Counted from the stretch's first letter, positions 36,381-45,975 are shown. The stretch is DNA of 64,000 nt from Streptomyces aquilus (GCF_003955715.1 NZ_CP034463.1:9796001-9860000), one strand, 5' to 3'. Numbers and translations are program-made. Notes: generated by a model from the letters alone, not told the origin.

Positions 36381-38690
36381 ATGTCCTCCTCCGTCAGCAG
36401 ACGTCGTCTCCTGCAACTGGCCGGGGCCACCGTGGCGGCCTCTGCCACCGGATCCCTCATCGGCGCGTCTTCCGCCCAAGCGGCCGTCGCCCCCGCTAGG
36501 ACTGACATCGGGGCCTTGGCCCATCCCTTCGAACTCGGCCAGGTCCGGCTCACCGCGAGCCGGTGGCTGGACAACCAGAACCGCACCCAGAGCTATCTGC
36601 GGTTCATCGATGTGGACCGGCTGCTGTACAACTTCCGCGCCAACCACAAGCTGTCCACTAACGGCGCGGCCGCAACCGGCGGCTGGGACGCGCCGGACTT
36701 CCCCTTCCGCACCCACGTCCAGGGGCACTTCCTCACGGCATGGGCGCAGCTGTACGCCGTGACCGGGGACACCACCTGCCGGGACAAGGCCACGTACATG
36801 GTCGCGGAACTGGCCAAATGCCAGGCCAACAACAGCGCCGCCGGCTTCAGCGCCGGGTACCTCTCCGGCTACCCCGAGTCCGACTTCACCGCTCTGGAGC
36901 AGCGGACCCTGAGCAACGGCAACGTGCCGTACTACACCATCCACAAGACCCTCGCCGGCCTGCTGGACGTATGGCGCCACATCGGCAGCACCCAGGCCCG
37001 TGACGTGCTGCTCGCCCTGGCCGGATGGGTCGACTCGCGCACCGGCCGGCTGACCGGCCAGCAGATGCAGGCCATGCTGCAAACCGAGTTCGGCGGCATG
37101 AACACCGTGCTGACCGACCTCTACCAGCAGACCGGCGACGCGCGGTGGCTCACCGTCGCCCAGCGGTTCGACCACGCCGCGGTGTTCGACCCGCTGGCGG
37201 CCAACCAGGACCAGCTCAACGGCATTCATGCCAACACCCAGGTACCCAAGTGGATCGGGGCCGCCCGGGAGTACAAGGCCACCGGCACGACCCGCTACCG
37301 GGACATCGCCACCAACGCCTGGAACATCACCGTCAACGCGCACACCTACGCCATCGGCGGCAACAGCCAGGCGGAGCACTTCCGCGCCCCGAACGCCATC
37401 GCCGGCTACCTGAACAAGGACACCTGCGAGAGCTGCAACACCATCAACATGCTCACCCTCACCCGGGAACTCTTCGCGCTGTACCCGGACCGGGCCGCAC
37501 TGTTCGACTACTACGAGCGGGCCTGGCTGAACCAGATGATCGGCCAGCAGAACCCGGCCGACGCCCACGGGCACGTCACCTACTTCACCTCGCTCAACCC
37601 GGGAGGCCGACGCGGTGTGGGCCCGGCGTGGGGCGGCGGCACCTGGAGCACCGATTACGGCACCTTCTGGTGCTGCCAGGGCACGGGCCTGGAGATGCAC
37701 ACCAGGCTGATGGACTCCATCTACTTCCGCAACGACACCACGCTGACCGTGAACATGTTCGTGCCGTCGGTGCTCACCTGGACCGAGCGCGGTATCACCG
37801 TCACCCAGACGACGACCTTCCCCGTCAGCGACACGACGACCCTTCAGGTCACCGGCAGCGTCAGCGGAACGTGGGCGATGCGCATCCGTATACCGAGCTG
37901 GACCACCGGGGCCACCGTCAGCGTCAACGGCGTCGCCCAGAACATCACCACCACACCCGGCAGTTACGCCACCCTGAACCGCTCGTGGACCTCCGGCGAC
38001 ACGGTCACCGTCCGCCTGCCCATGCGGATCGGCATCCGACCGGCCAACGACAACGCGAACGTCGCCGCGATCACCTACGGCCCGGTGGTCCTGGCCGGCA
38101 ACTACGGCGACACCTCGCTCAGCTCCCTGCCCTCGCTGACCACGTCCTCGGTCAAACGGACCAGCAGCAGTTCACTCGCCTTCACCGCCACGTCCAGCGG
38201 CTCCACCGTCAACCTGGGCCCGTTCTACGACGCGCACGGCTTCAACTACACGGTCTATTGGAACACCACCGGCAACAGCGTCCGTCTCGTCAACGCGGGC
38301 AGCGGCCTCCTGCTGGGCATCCAGAACATGTCCACGGACAACGGCGGCCGCGCTCTCCAGTGGACGGACAACGGAACCGCCGACCACAACTGGGAAATGA
38401 TCACGGACGGAAACGCGGTCCGCTTCCGCAACGCCAACAGCGGCAAGGTACTCGGCGTCCTGAACATGGACACAGCGGACGGCGCGATCGTTTTGCAGTG
38501 GGACGACAACGGCACCGCCGACCACAAATGGACCCTGCTCGACCAGGGCGACGGCACCTACAAGGTCCGCAACGTGAACAGCGGCAAGCTGCTCGCCATC
38601 GCGGGCAGCTCCACCGCCGTCGGCGCGTTCGCGGTCCAGGACGCGGACGACGGCACCGCCGACAACCGCTGGCGCATCGTGCCGAACTAG
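36381..38690 (+). CDS. Beta-L-arabinofuranosidase, GH127 + CBM13
   Basis: 769 residues. A twin-arginine signal (SRRRLLQLAG) is followed by the GH127 (DUF1680) domain (about 45-610) and a ricin-type trefoil (about 635-769). By comparison with bifidobacterial HypBA1, the zinc ligands and nucleophile are all present: Glu350 and Cys352 in CESCNT, and Cys431-Cys432 in FWCCQG, the first of the pair being the expected cysteine nucleophile. The enzyme would remove beta-L-arabinofuranose, a linkage found in extensin-type hydroxyproline-linked arabinans, which the GH54/GH43 enzymes cannot cut. AAAGG lies shortly before the ATG. Confidence 0.92.
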   Translation: MSSSVSRRRLLQLAGATVAASATGSLIGASSAQAAVAPARTDIGALAHPFELGQVRLTASRWLDNQNRTQSYLRFIDVDRLLYNFRANHKLSTNGAAATGGWDAPDFPFRTHVQGHFLTAWAQLYAVTGDTTCRDKATYMVAELAKCQANNSAAGFSAGYLSGYPESDFTALEQRTLSNGNVPYYTIHKTLAGLLDVWRHIGSTQARDVLLALAGWVDSRTGRLTGQQMQAMLQTEFGGMNTVLTDLYQQTGDARWLTVAQRFDHAAVFDPLAANQDQLNGIHANTQVPKWIGAAREYKATGTTRYRDIATNAWNITVNAHTYAIGGNSQAEHFRAPNAIAGYLNKDTCESCNTINMLTLTRELFALYPDRAALFDYYERAWLNQMIGQQNPADAHGHVTYFTSLNPGGRRGVGPAWGGGTWSTDYGTFWCCQGTGLEMHTRLMDSIYFRNDTTLTVNMFVPSVLTWTERGITVTQTTTFPVSDTTTLQVTGSVSGTWAMRIRIPSWTTGATVSVNGVAQNITTTPGSYATLNRSWTSGDTVTVRLPMRIGIRPANDNANVAAITYGPVVLAGNYGDTSLSSLPSLTTSSVKRTSSSSLAFTATSSGSTVNLGPFYDAHGFNYTVYWNTTGNSVRLVNAGSGLLLGIQNMSTDNGGRALQWTDNGTADHNWEMITDGNAVRFRNANSGKVLGVLNMDTADGAIVLQWDDNGTADHKWTLLDQGDGTYKVRNVNSGKLLAIAGSSTAVGAFAVQDADDGTADNRWRIVPN

Positions 38691-38763
38691 CGTCCGTCGC
38701 GGAAGGAGGGCTTGGTCGTTCTCCCCCGGGGCTGAGGGGGCGGACGCCGTCGGGGGCCGGTCC

Positions 38764-39681
38764 TCAGGAACGCCTGTTGCGCTTCTTTGCTTCGTTGAGG
38801 ATGTGGCCTCGGTCCAGGAAGCCGACACCGCCGTCCTTGAGGATCCGGTCGACGTGGTGCGGCTTGCTGCCGGAGCGCAGCAGCCGCGCGGCCTCGGCGA
38901 CCTGCTCCTCCCGCGAGGCCCCGGTGGTTGCCGCGACCCGGTCGCGCGCGGGGCGCGGCACACGCGCCCCCACCGCGCCGGGTGCCGGGTCCGTTCGCGG
39001 CCGGGGTACGAAGGCCGCCCGGAAGGGCCTGGTCCGAAGGGAGAGCCGGACCCCGAACCGCGCGGCCAGCAGGAGCGCGCCGACCGACCAGCATCCGAGA
39101 AGGATGCCGATGAACTTCACGATGTCCAGGGCGAGCGGCCCGGTGTAGGTGCGCTCGTCCCCGATCGACCCCAGCGGGGCCATGAGCAGGGAAACGCCCA
39201 CGACCACACCCCAGTTCCGCCGCCAGAAGGTGGGCGCCCCGGCCGTTTCGGGGCGGTGGACCGTGGCGGGCGCGGGAGACGGGGTGGCTCGGTGGATACG
39301 ACGAGCGGCGTCGTTGACCGGCGTCATCGTGCCGTCCAGACGGTACGTGAACAGCGCGATGTCCCACTCCCTGGCGTAGGCCACGGCGGTGGTCGTGTAG
39401 TCGCTGCCGGTGAAGAAGATCAACTGCGCGGTCGACCCGTAGGGGCGCGCACCGACGAAGCGTTGCAGCTCCGGACGCCCGACCTGGGCGGCCTGGTACT
39501 TGACCTGTCCGAGGGCGCGCCCGGCCCGGACATCGATACCCGAGTCCGGGCCCCCAGGGCTGGCGGTGGCATCGCCATACCCCCAGTGCCGCATCCAGCG
39601 GGCCGCGTTGAGCTCGGCCTGCTGCCACGACGAGATCTGCGTCGGCCGCGGCGGCACCGTCCTTTGCGGTGTGTCGGGCAC
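38764..39681 (-). CDS. Mrr-like restriction endonuclease domain protein with membrane helices
   Basis: 305 residues from a GTG with GAGGGG upstream. The N-terminal ~110 residues have the Mrr_cat PD-(D/E)xK pattern: AARWMRHWGYGDATAS, then Asp50 in SGIDV and Gln59-x-Lys61 in GQVKY, followed by ELQRFVGA. Two hydrophobic segments in the middle (NWGVVVGVSLLMAPLG and VKFIGILLGCWSVGALLLAARF) predict transmembrane helices. A basic C-terminal region ends with a short helical repeat. Mrr-type nucleases act on modified or foreign DNA; membrane-linked versions occur in actinobacteria. No methylase is nearby. Confidence 0.8.
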   Translation of the reverse strand: MPDTPQRTVPPRPTQISSWQQAELNAARWMRHWGYGDATASPGGPDSGIDVRAGRALGQVKYQAAQVGRPELQRFVGARPYGSTAQLIFFTGSDYTTTAVAYAREWDIALFTYRLDGTMTPVNDAARRIHRATPSPAPATVHRPETAGAPTFWRRNWGVVVGVSLLMAPLGSIGDERTYTGPLALDIVKFIGILLGCWSVGALLLAARFGVRLSLRTRPFRAAFVPRPRTDPAPGAVGARVPRPARDRVAATTGASREEQVAEAARLLRSGSKPHHVDRILKDGGVGFLDRGHILNEAKKRNRRS

Positions 39682-40075
39682 GTTCCCCCCTCAGGTACTC
39701 ACGTTCGGTTCGGCACTCCCCGCGCAGGGCAGAGCGAGACAGCAGCACTGCTGGCAGAAACGCGCAGGTGGACGCCGAGTCGCCCATGGTATGCGGCGGT
39801 CTCAGCACGCGTCCGCCGGATCGGGAGGGGAGCGGGCGGGGAAGTCCAGCGCGAACTCGGCGGGGTTGAGGTACGCGCATCGCAGGAACCCGTGGCCCTC
39901 GGTGCCGACGGTCGTGCACTCACCCCGCTGGGTGTCGACGTGCTCGCCGCCAACTCCGGCCACCGCCCGCCAGTCGATGCCGCGTCCTCTTCTCACGGCA
40001 CGCCCGGCGCCTCGCCGGTTCGTGCGCGGCGAGGGCGCCAGGTCATCAGCAACTCCTCCCGCCGATGGAGCAGGG
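39682..40075. other. Intergenic region with a doubtful 64-residue frame
   Basis: 394 bp. A - strand frame at 39802-39996 encodes 64 residues (…TTVGTEGHGFLRCAYLNPAEF…) with reasonable codon bias but no recognised family or ribosome site. It could be a small gene or the tail of a decayed one. Nothing else was seen. Confidence 0.3.
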
Positions 40076-40519
40076 TCAGACGGTGACGGCGGCGGCCTCG
40101 TCCGGGGTGATCGCGTCCGGGCCCGCCGCGTCGTACGGCGCCCAGGCGGGTTCCCGGAGGGAGGGGCAGTGTTCGGGGGTCGGGTGGTTCGCGATGTCGA
40201 TCATGCGGTCCAGCGCGTCACGGGCGGCGGCGAGGTCGGTCATGGCGGCGGTGATGCGGTTGCGTTCGGCTTCCAGTAGTTCGAAGGACTCGGGTGTGGC
40301 GTGCCCGGCCTCGATGCAGGGCATCAGGCGCACTATGGTCCGGCTGGGCAGGCCGGCGGTGAACAACTGTTGGATCAGGCAGACCCGCTCAACAGCCGCC
40401 TCGGCGTAGATGCGCTGACCGCTGGCGGTGCGTTCGGAGGTCAGCAGCCCCTGCTCCTCGTAGTACCGCAGTGCTCTGGTGCTGACTCCGGCCCGACGTG
40501 CGAGCTCACCGATCCGCAT
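40076..40519 (-). CDS. MerR-family transcriptional regulator
   Basis: 147 residues with the standard MerR N-terminus (MRIGELARRAGVSTRALRYYEEQGLL), a winged HTH, then the helical dimerisation region (ELLEAERNRITAAMTDLAAARDALDRMI). No metal-binding cysteine cluster is evident, so a small-molecule or redox signal is more likely. It is divergent from an SDR oxidoreductase gene, the usual pairing in Streptomyces, and probably controls it from the shared 121-bp intergenic region. Confidence 0.9.
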   Translation of the reverse strand: MRIGELARRAGVSTRALRYYEEQGLLTSERTASGQRIYAEAAVERVCLIQQLFTAGLPSRTIVRLMPCIEAGHATPESFELLEAERNRITAAMTDLAAARDALDRMIDIANHPTPEHCPSLREPAWAPYDAAGPDAITPDEAAAVTV

Positions 40520-40549
40520 CTGCGTCCTCCCTCTGAACGGGCCTTGGAC

Positions 40550-40581
40550 TTGACCTTCACGTCAACGTCAACTTCTAGCGT
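40550..40581 (+). promoter_or_regulatory. Candidate MerR-type promoter with long spacer
   Basis: TTGACC (40550-40555) and TAGCGT (40576-40581) are separated by 20 bp. The spacer holds TTGAC-N6-GTCAA style dyads. An overlong spacer with a dyad is the hallmark of MerR-activated promoters. It faces the SDR gene. Confidence 0.5.
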
Positions 40582-40640
40582 AGCCCGGTGTCGGGCGCGG
40601 CCCGGCTGATCAAGAGACCTAGGCAAGAAGCGGGAAACCC

Positions 40641-41375
40641 ATGAACGTCACCGACCAGATCGCCCTCGTCACCGGAGCCAACCGCGGCATCGGCCGTCAC
40701 TTCGTCCTCGAACTGCTCGAACGGGGGGCGAGCAAGGTGTACGCGACCGCGCGTCGCCCCGAGACGCTCGACTTCGACGATTCCCGGGTGGTGCCGTTGC
40801 GGCTCGACCTGCTCGATCACCAGTCCGTCGTCGAGGCGGCGGCCACCGCGAGGGACGTCAGCCTGCTCGTCAACAACGCCGGCATCACGACCGGCGCCGG
40901 CCTCGTCACGGGCGAACTCGCCGAGATCCGTCGTGAGATGGACACGCACTTCTGGGGCACGCTGGACGTGATCCGGGAGTTCAGCCCGATCCTCGCCGCC
41001 CATGGGGGCGGTTCCGTCGTGAACGTGCTCTCCGCTCTGTCGTGGTTCGCCGTCCCGGGCTCGGGAGCGTACTCCGCCGCCAAGGCCGCGGAGTGGAACA
41101 TGACCAACGGCATACGTCTCGAACTCGCGGCTCAGGGCACGCTCGTCCAAGGCGTCCTCCTCGGCGCCGCGGACACGGACATGGCGGCCGGGTACGACGG
41201 ACCCAAGGTCGATCCGCGCGAGGTGACGCGCCGCTCGCTCGACGGCCTGGCCGCCGGGTCGATCGAGGTCGTCGTCGACGACTGGACGGCGATGGTGAAG
41301 TCCGCACTCGCCGGCGACCCGGCGGTGTTCTACGCACAGGTCGCCGAACTGCTCGCGGGTGCTCTGTCCCGGTAG
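40641..41375 (+). CDS. SDR-family NAD(P)-dependent oxidoreductase
   Basis: 244 residues, typical for a classical short-chain dehydrogenase. The nucleotide-binding TGANRGIG is at 11-18, NNAG at 78-81, and the catalytic Tyr144-x3-Lys148 in YSAAK with a serine around 131-134. Asp55 in RLDLLD fits the adenine pocket. The substrate is unknown. The gene is divergent from the MerR regulator and probably induced by it. Confidence 0.9.
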   Translation: MNVTDQIALVTGANRGIGRHFVLELLERGASKVYATARRPETLDFDDSRVVPLRLDLLDHQSVVEAAATARDVSLLVNNAGITTGAGLVTGELAEIRREMDTHFWGTLDVIREFSPILAAHGGGSVVNVLSALSWFAVPGSGAYSAAKAAEWNMTNGIRLELAAQGTLVQGVLLGAADTDMAAGYDGPKVDPREVTRRSLDGLAAGSIEVVVDDWTAMVKSALAGDPAVFYAQVAELLAGALSR

Positions 41376-41522
41376 GCGTAGCACTGAAGGAACATGTCGA
41401 CACGCGGGGAGGGCGCGGTGGGGCGGGGTCGAACGGTTCCCGCCCCACCGGCTCGCTCACGTCCCCTGGTACGTGTACTGACGTCCGGGCGGGGACCCGT
41501 GCGACTTGGCCCGGCACCCGGC

Positions 41523-42185
41523 TCAGGTTCCGGGGAGGATACGGCGCGTTTCGTAGGCCCACATCGCGATCTCGACCCGGTTGCGGGCGTTGAGTTTGGC
41601 CATCAGGCTGGCCAGGTGCGTCTTCACCGTACTGAGGCTGATGTGCAGCGCATCGGCGATCTCGGTGTTGGTCAGCCCGCGAGCGACGGCGAGGAGCACC
41701 TGCTCCTCGCGGGCGGTGACGGCGGCGACCGGCTGGGCCGCGGGCCGGCCGGCGGGCAGGTCCGCGAATGCCTGGAGCAGACGGACGGTGACGCTGGGCG
41801 CGATGAGCGCTTCACCGTCGGACGCCGACCGTACGGCCTGGGCCAGAAGGTCCGGTCCCGTGTCCTTGAGGAGGAATCCGCGGGCGCCGGCGCGCAGTGA
41901 GCCGTAGACGTACTCGTCGAGGTCGAACGTGGTGATGACGACCACGGCCAGCGGATCGGCGACGCCCGGGCCGGCGATCAGCCGGGTGGCCTCGAGCCCG
42001 TCGAGCAGGGGCATGCGGATGTCGAACAGGCAGACGTCGGGGCGTAGTTCGCGGGCCAGACGTACCGCTTCCTGTCCGTCGGCGGCCTCGCCGACCACCT
42101 CGATGCCGGGCTGGGCGTTCAGCATGATCCGCAACCCGGTGCGGATGATCGTCTGGTCGTCAGCGACGAGGACGCGAATGGACAC
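41523..42185 (-). CDS. NarL/LuxR-type response regulator
   Basis: 220 residues from a GTG that lies within the last codons of the upstream kinase gene (26-bp overlap). The receiver domain has Asp9-Asp10 and phosphoacceptor Asp55 (CLFDIRMP); Lys in LLKD is present. A LuxR-type HTH forms the C-terminus (LTNTEIADALHISLSTVKTHLASLMAKL). It pairs with the kinase and may regulate the divergent MMPL gene. Confidence 0.93.
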   Translation of the reverse strand: MSIRVLVADDQTIIRTGLRIMLNAQPGIEVVGEAADGQEAVRLARELRPDVCLFDIRMPLLDGLEATRLIAGPGVADPLAVVVITTFDLDEYVYGSLRAGARGFLLKDTGPDLLAQAVRSASDGEALIAPSVTVRLLQAFADLPAGRPAAQPVAAVTAREEQVLLAVARGLTNTEIADALHISLSTVKTHLASLMAKLNARNRVEIAMWAYETRRILPGT

Positions 42186-43332
42186 CGCTCTCGCTCCTCG
42201 CCCTCGGCAGTTCGGCTTCGACGTACCAGCCCCGGTCGGTCCCGGGGCCGGCTCGTAGTGTGCCGCCGAGCAGGGTCGCGCGCTCGCGCAGTCCGGTGAG
42301 TCCGTATCCGTCGCGACCCCGGCCGGTGCGCTTGCCGTTGTCGCCCACGCTCACCCGTACGGTGTGCCGTTCGGCGGCGACTCGAACGACGAGCTCGGTC
42401 GCGTCGACCGCGTGGCGCAGCGCGTTGGTCACCGACTCCTGCACGATCCGGTAGACGGCCGCGTCCACGGCCGGGGGCAGCGCGTCCAGTTCGCCGTCGA
42501 GCCCCAGGTCGACCCGGAGGCGACCACCCGGCGTGCGCACAAGGCGCTCCAGGTCCGCGACTCCGGCAGGGGGCGCCAGCTCGGCACCGACCCCGCGGTC
42601 GCGTAGCGCGGCGACCATGGCACGCATTTCCTCCAGCGTGCGCGCCCCTTCCTCCTCGACCCCCTTCAGCGCCTCGACGGCGGCGGACGGGTCGGTGCCC
42701 GCGAGCACCCCGCCCGCCTGGGCGATGATCACCATGGCCGACACGTGGTGGGCCACCGTGTCGTGGAGTTCCCGGGCGAGCTGCTCGCGTTCGCGGGAGC
42801 GCAATTGCTCCAACTGCCGCTCGTGAGCGGTCACCCGGAACCGCACGGCAGCCCCGATCACGCCGGGCAGCAGCAGGAAGACGATGCCCATGACGTTCTC
42901 GACGACCGGCGTGTCGTCCGTGACGGAACACAGCGTGCCGGTCGCGAGGATCACCGCGACGCCCAGCACGATCTCGCGTCCCGATCCCCACCGGAGCAGC
43001 GCGTACACCAGGACTAGCACGACCGCGCCGGTGTAGAGGCCGACGGGCTCGCGCGGTGCGGCGACGAGCCAGGCCGCCTGAAGCAGGACCATCGAGCCGA
43101 ACGCCAGCGTCACCGTCGTCAGCGGGCGGGTCCGGCGCCACAGGGGCAGCAGGCACAGCCATACGGTGAACACCACCGCCACCGGCCGCCACACGACGTT
43201 CTCGCGCAGGGTGGCCTCCAGCACCGCACCCCCAAGCCCCGCGGCGAGCAGCGCCCAGTCCCGCCGCACCCGGACGGGCGCGGCGGGCGGCCGGGGTTCG
43301 GTCCACAGGGTTCGCAGGTCGTCTCGGAGCAC
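42160..43332 (-). CDS. Sensor histidine kinase (HisKA_3, DesK/NarL-partner type)
   Basis: 390 residues from a GTG at 43332. Four to five membrane helices fill about residues 27-165, followed by the HisKA_3 dimerisation domain with phosphoacceptor His190 in RELHDTVAHHVSAM and an ATPase domain (VGDNGKRTGRGRDGYGLTGLRER). Small-ligand or membrane-state sensing is typical. The start is somewhat uncertain because no strong ribosome site is visible. It overlaps the response regulator and is divergent from an exporter. Confidence 0.9.
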   Translation of the reverse strand: MLRDDLRTLWTEPRPPAAPVRVRRDWALLAAGLGGAVLEATLRENVVWRPVAVVFTVWLCLLPLWRRTRPLTTVTLAFGSMVLLQAAWLVAAPREPVGLYTGAVVLVLVYALLRWGSGREIVLGVAVILATGTLCSVTDDTPVVENVMGIVFLLLPGVIGAAVRFRVTAHERQLEQLRSREREQLARELHDTVAHHVSAMVIIAQAGGVLAGTDPSAAVEALKGVEEEGARTLEEMRAMVAALRDRGVGAELAPPAGVADLERLVRTPGGRLRVDLGLDGELDALPPAVDAAVYRIVQESVTNALRHAVDATELVVRVAAERHTVRVSVGDNGKRTGRGRDGYGLTGLRERATLLGGTLRAGPGTDRGWYVEAELPRARSESGVHSRPRR

Positions 43333-43507
43333 GGTTCTCAGCCTAGGGACCGCGGAGCGCCGCGCATCGGCCGAAAGGACGGTTCGTCGCTCCGCCCCCG
43401 GGCCGACGGATCCGCGGCCCGCGGGCCGATGCCGCGGAGCGCCGTGGCGACGAGCCTCGGCGTCGTCGGCCGTACAAGGACGGCCGACGAGGTGGTTGGA
43501 GGACCCG

Positions 43508-45775
43508 ATGCTCTCGAAAGCCCTGTTGCGCGTGGGCGCAAGCGCCGCCCGCCATCCCTGGCGGGTGATCGCGGCATGGCTGATCACCGCCACGCTCGCC
43601 GTCCTCGCCGCGACCGCTGTCGGCGGGCGGACCGCGGACTCGATGACCGCTCCGGGGCTGGACTCCCAACGGGCCGCGCAGCTGATCGAGCGGGCCGGCA
43701 CAGACCAGGAGGGGATGACCGCCCAAGTGGTCGTCACTCCCCTCGACGGCGGTGCGACGTTCTTCGACCACGGCAGCGCGCGCACCGCTCTGGCGCGGGT
43801 GCAGGCCGAGGTGCGGCGGCTGCCGCACGTGCTCGGCACGAGCGACCCTGCGGGCGCTCTCGACGCACGCGGGGACGCCGCCGTGCGCGGCGGCCTTGTC
43901 TCGCCCGACGGGCGGATCGCCGTCGCCCGGGTGCAGTACCCCGACCAGAGCCGGCTGTCGGCCGACGACCTCGACGCCCTGGTCGGTCTCGGCGACCGGC
44001 TGCGCGCCGAGCTGCCCCTGCGCATCGAGATGGGCGGGAACCTTTTCTACGCCTTCTCCGACCCCGACGGCGGCGTAAGCGAGTTGATCGGCCTCCTCGC
44101 CGCGGCCGCGATCCTGTTCCTGGCGTTCGGTTCGCTCGTCGCCGCCGCGCTGCCGATCGGCATGGCGGTCTTCGGGCTGACCGTCGGGGTTGCCACGATG
44201 ACGGTACTGGCGGGGGTGACGGACGTCCCGACCTTCGCCCCCGTCCTGGGCAGCATGGTCGGGCTCGGAGTGGGCATCGACTACGCGCTGTTCGTGCTCG
44301 CCAGGCACCGGGAGTACCTCGCGCACGGGCTCGATCCGCAGGCGGCGGCCGGTCGAGCGGTGGCAACGGCGGGGCGGCCGGTGGTCTTCGCCGGCGGCAC
44401 CGTCGTCGTGTCGATCCTCGGCCTGGCGGTCGCGAACGTGCCGTTCATGACCGTGGGCGGGCTCGCCGTCTCGATCGTCGTCCTGACGATGGTGGTCGCG
44501 TCGGTGACACTGCTGCCCGCCTTCCTCGGTGCGGCGGGCCCGCGCCTGGCCCGGGCCGGCCGGATCGCCCGGGCACTGCGGGCCGGGAGGTTGAGCCGAT
44601 TCGCACGGCGGCGGGCCCCGGCGGCAGCCGCCGCCCACCCCACGGGGTGGCGCCGCTGGATCGGGCACGTCAGCCGGCACCCGGTGCCGTACGCGGTCGG
44701 CGCGGCAGCGCTGCTGCTGACCGCGACACTGCCCGTGTTCGGCCTGCGCGTCGGCCTGCCCGACGACGGCTCACTGCCCCACAGCCGTACCGAGCGCCGG
44801 GCCTACGACCTGGTCGCCGAAGGGTTCGGGCCGGGCACCAACGGTCCCCTCGTCATCGCCGCGGACCCCGCCGGTGATCCGGGAGTGCTGGACCGACTCG
44901 TCGGAGCGGTCACGGCGGATCCGGGCATCGCATCCGTCGCGCCGACGCACATCGATCGGGCCACCGGCATCGCGACCCTCGTGGTGTTCCCGACCACCAG
45001 CCCTCAGGACAAGGCCACAGCCGACACCATCGCCCGGCTGCGCATCGACGTGCTGCCCACGGCGATCGGGCACGGCCCGGCCAGGGCCCACGTCGGTGGC
45101 GCCGCCGCGAGTCTGTCCGATGTGGGCCAACGCACCAGCCAACGCCTGCCGGTGTTCGTCGCCGCCGTGCTGGCGATGTCGTTCCTGCTGCTGATGCTGG
45201 TCTTCCGTTCGGTAGTCGTACCGCTCAAGGCGGTGCTGCTGAATCTGCTGAGCATCGGCGCGGCCTACGGCATCATGGTCGCGGTCTTCCAGTGGGGCTG
45301 GGCAGGCGCACTCATCGGGCTGGAAGCGACGGTTCCGATCGTGTCGTTCATCCCGATGTTCCTCTTCGCCATCCTGTTCGGCCTGTCGATGGACTACGAG
45401 GTGTTCCTCCTCTCCCGTGTACGCGAGGAGTACCTGCGCACCGGCGACAACGGCACGGCGATCGTCGAGGGCGTCTCGGGCACGGCCCGGGTCATCACTT
45501 CGGCCGCCCTCATCATGGCGGCGGTGTTCCTGTCCTTCGCCGTCGCCGACGACCCCTCCACCAAAATGTTCGGGCTCGGCCTGGCCACCGCGATCCTCAT
45601 CGACGCCACGGTCGTACGCATGGTGCTGGTACCGGCGACCATGACACTCCTCGGCCGGGCCAACTGGTGGCTGCCGAAGTGGCTGGACCGGATGCTTCCC
45701 CGCGGCCCGGTCGGCACCGACGACACCGACGCGGAATCCACGGGCGAGACCCCGCGCCCACGGCTGGTGGGCTAG
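43508..45775 (+). CDS. MMPL-family RND-type transporter
   Basis: 755 residues with two repeats, each an extracytoplasmic loop followed by six membrane helices, 12 in all. The Asp-Tyr helix motifs GVGIDYALF and GLSMDYEVFLLSRVREEY are the proton-relay signatures of MMPL proteins. In actinobacteria these export lipids or hydrophobic metabolites, or give drug resistance. TGGAGG lies just before the ATG at 43508. The divergent two-component genes suggest inducible expression. Confidence 0.92.
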   Translation: MLSKALLRVGASAARHPWRVIAAWLITATLAVLAATAVGGRTADSMTAPGLDSQRAAQLIERAGTDQEGMTAQVVVTPLDGGATFFDHGSARTALARVQAEVRRLPHVLGTSDPAGALDARGDAAVRGGLVSPDGRIAVARVQYPDQSRLSADDLDALVGLGDRLRAELPLRIEMGGNLFYAFSDPDGGVSELIGLLAAAAILFLAFGSLVAAALPIGMAVFGLTVGVATMTVLAGVTDVPTFAPVLGSMVGLGVGIDYALFVLARHREYLAHGLDPQAAAGRAVATAGRPVVFAGGTVVVSILGLAVANVPFMTVGGLAVSIVVLTMVVASVTLLPAFLGAAGPRLARAGRIARALRAGRLSRFARRRAPAAAAAHPTGWRRWIGHVSRHPVPYAVGAAALLLTATLPVFGLRVGLPDDGSLPHSRTERRAYDLVAEGFGPGTNGPLVIAADPAGDPGVLDRLVGAVTADPGIASVAPTHIDRATGIATLVVFPTTSPQDKATADTIARLRIDVLPTAIGHGPARAHVGGAAASLSDVGQRTSQRLPVFVAAVLAMSFLLLMLVFRSVVVPLKAVLLNLLSIGAAYGIMVAVFQWGWAGALIGLEATVPIVSFIPMFLFAILFGLSMDYEVFLLSRVREEYLRTGDNGTAIVEGVSGTARVITSAALIMAAVFLSFAVADDPSTKMFGLGLATAILIDATVVRMVLVPATMTLLGRANWWLPKWLDRMLPRGPVGTDDTDAESTGETPRPRLVG

Positions 45776-45895
45776 CTGGGACGGGTGTTGACGCCGCCGG
45801 GATGGTCGAACCACACCGTCACGCCGCTGAACCGGATCGCGGTCCAGTCGTCGCGGACGTCCGCGACGACGAACTGCTGCCCGGCCTGAGCACCG
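45772..45895 (-). pseudogene. C-terminal remnant of a secreted amidase-like protein
   Basis: The - strand frame AGQQFVVADVRDDWTAIRF followed by SGVTVWFDHPGGVNTRPS and TAG resembles the C-terminal SH3-like end of Streptomyces amidase-type proteins, but the frame cannot be followed upstream. The stop shares the CTAG with the MMPL stop. It appears to be the leftover of a deleted gene between the two MMPL genes. The family assignment is from memory of the motif only. Confidence 0.4.
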
Positions 45896-45975
45896 CATTA
45901 ACAGTCGTCTCAGGTTCGCTCCGTAGGAAGTCGGCATCCAGATAAGCGATGCAACTCGTATGCAGGAGGCTAGTG

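Noticed and set aside
39802..39996. 64-residue - strand gene
   Set aside because: Codon bias is fair but there is no ribosome site, family or neighbour support; it is left as part of the intergenic note.
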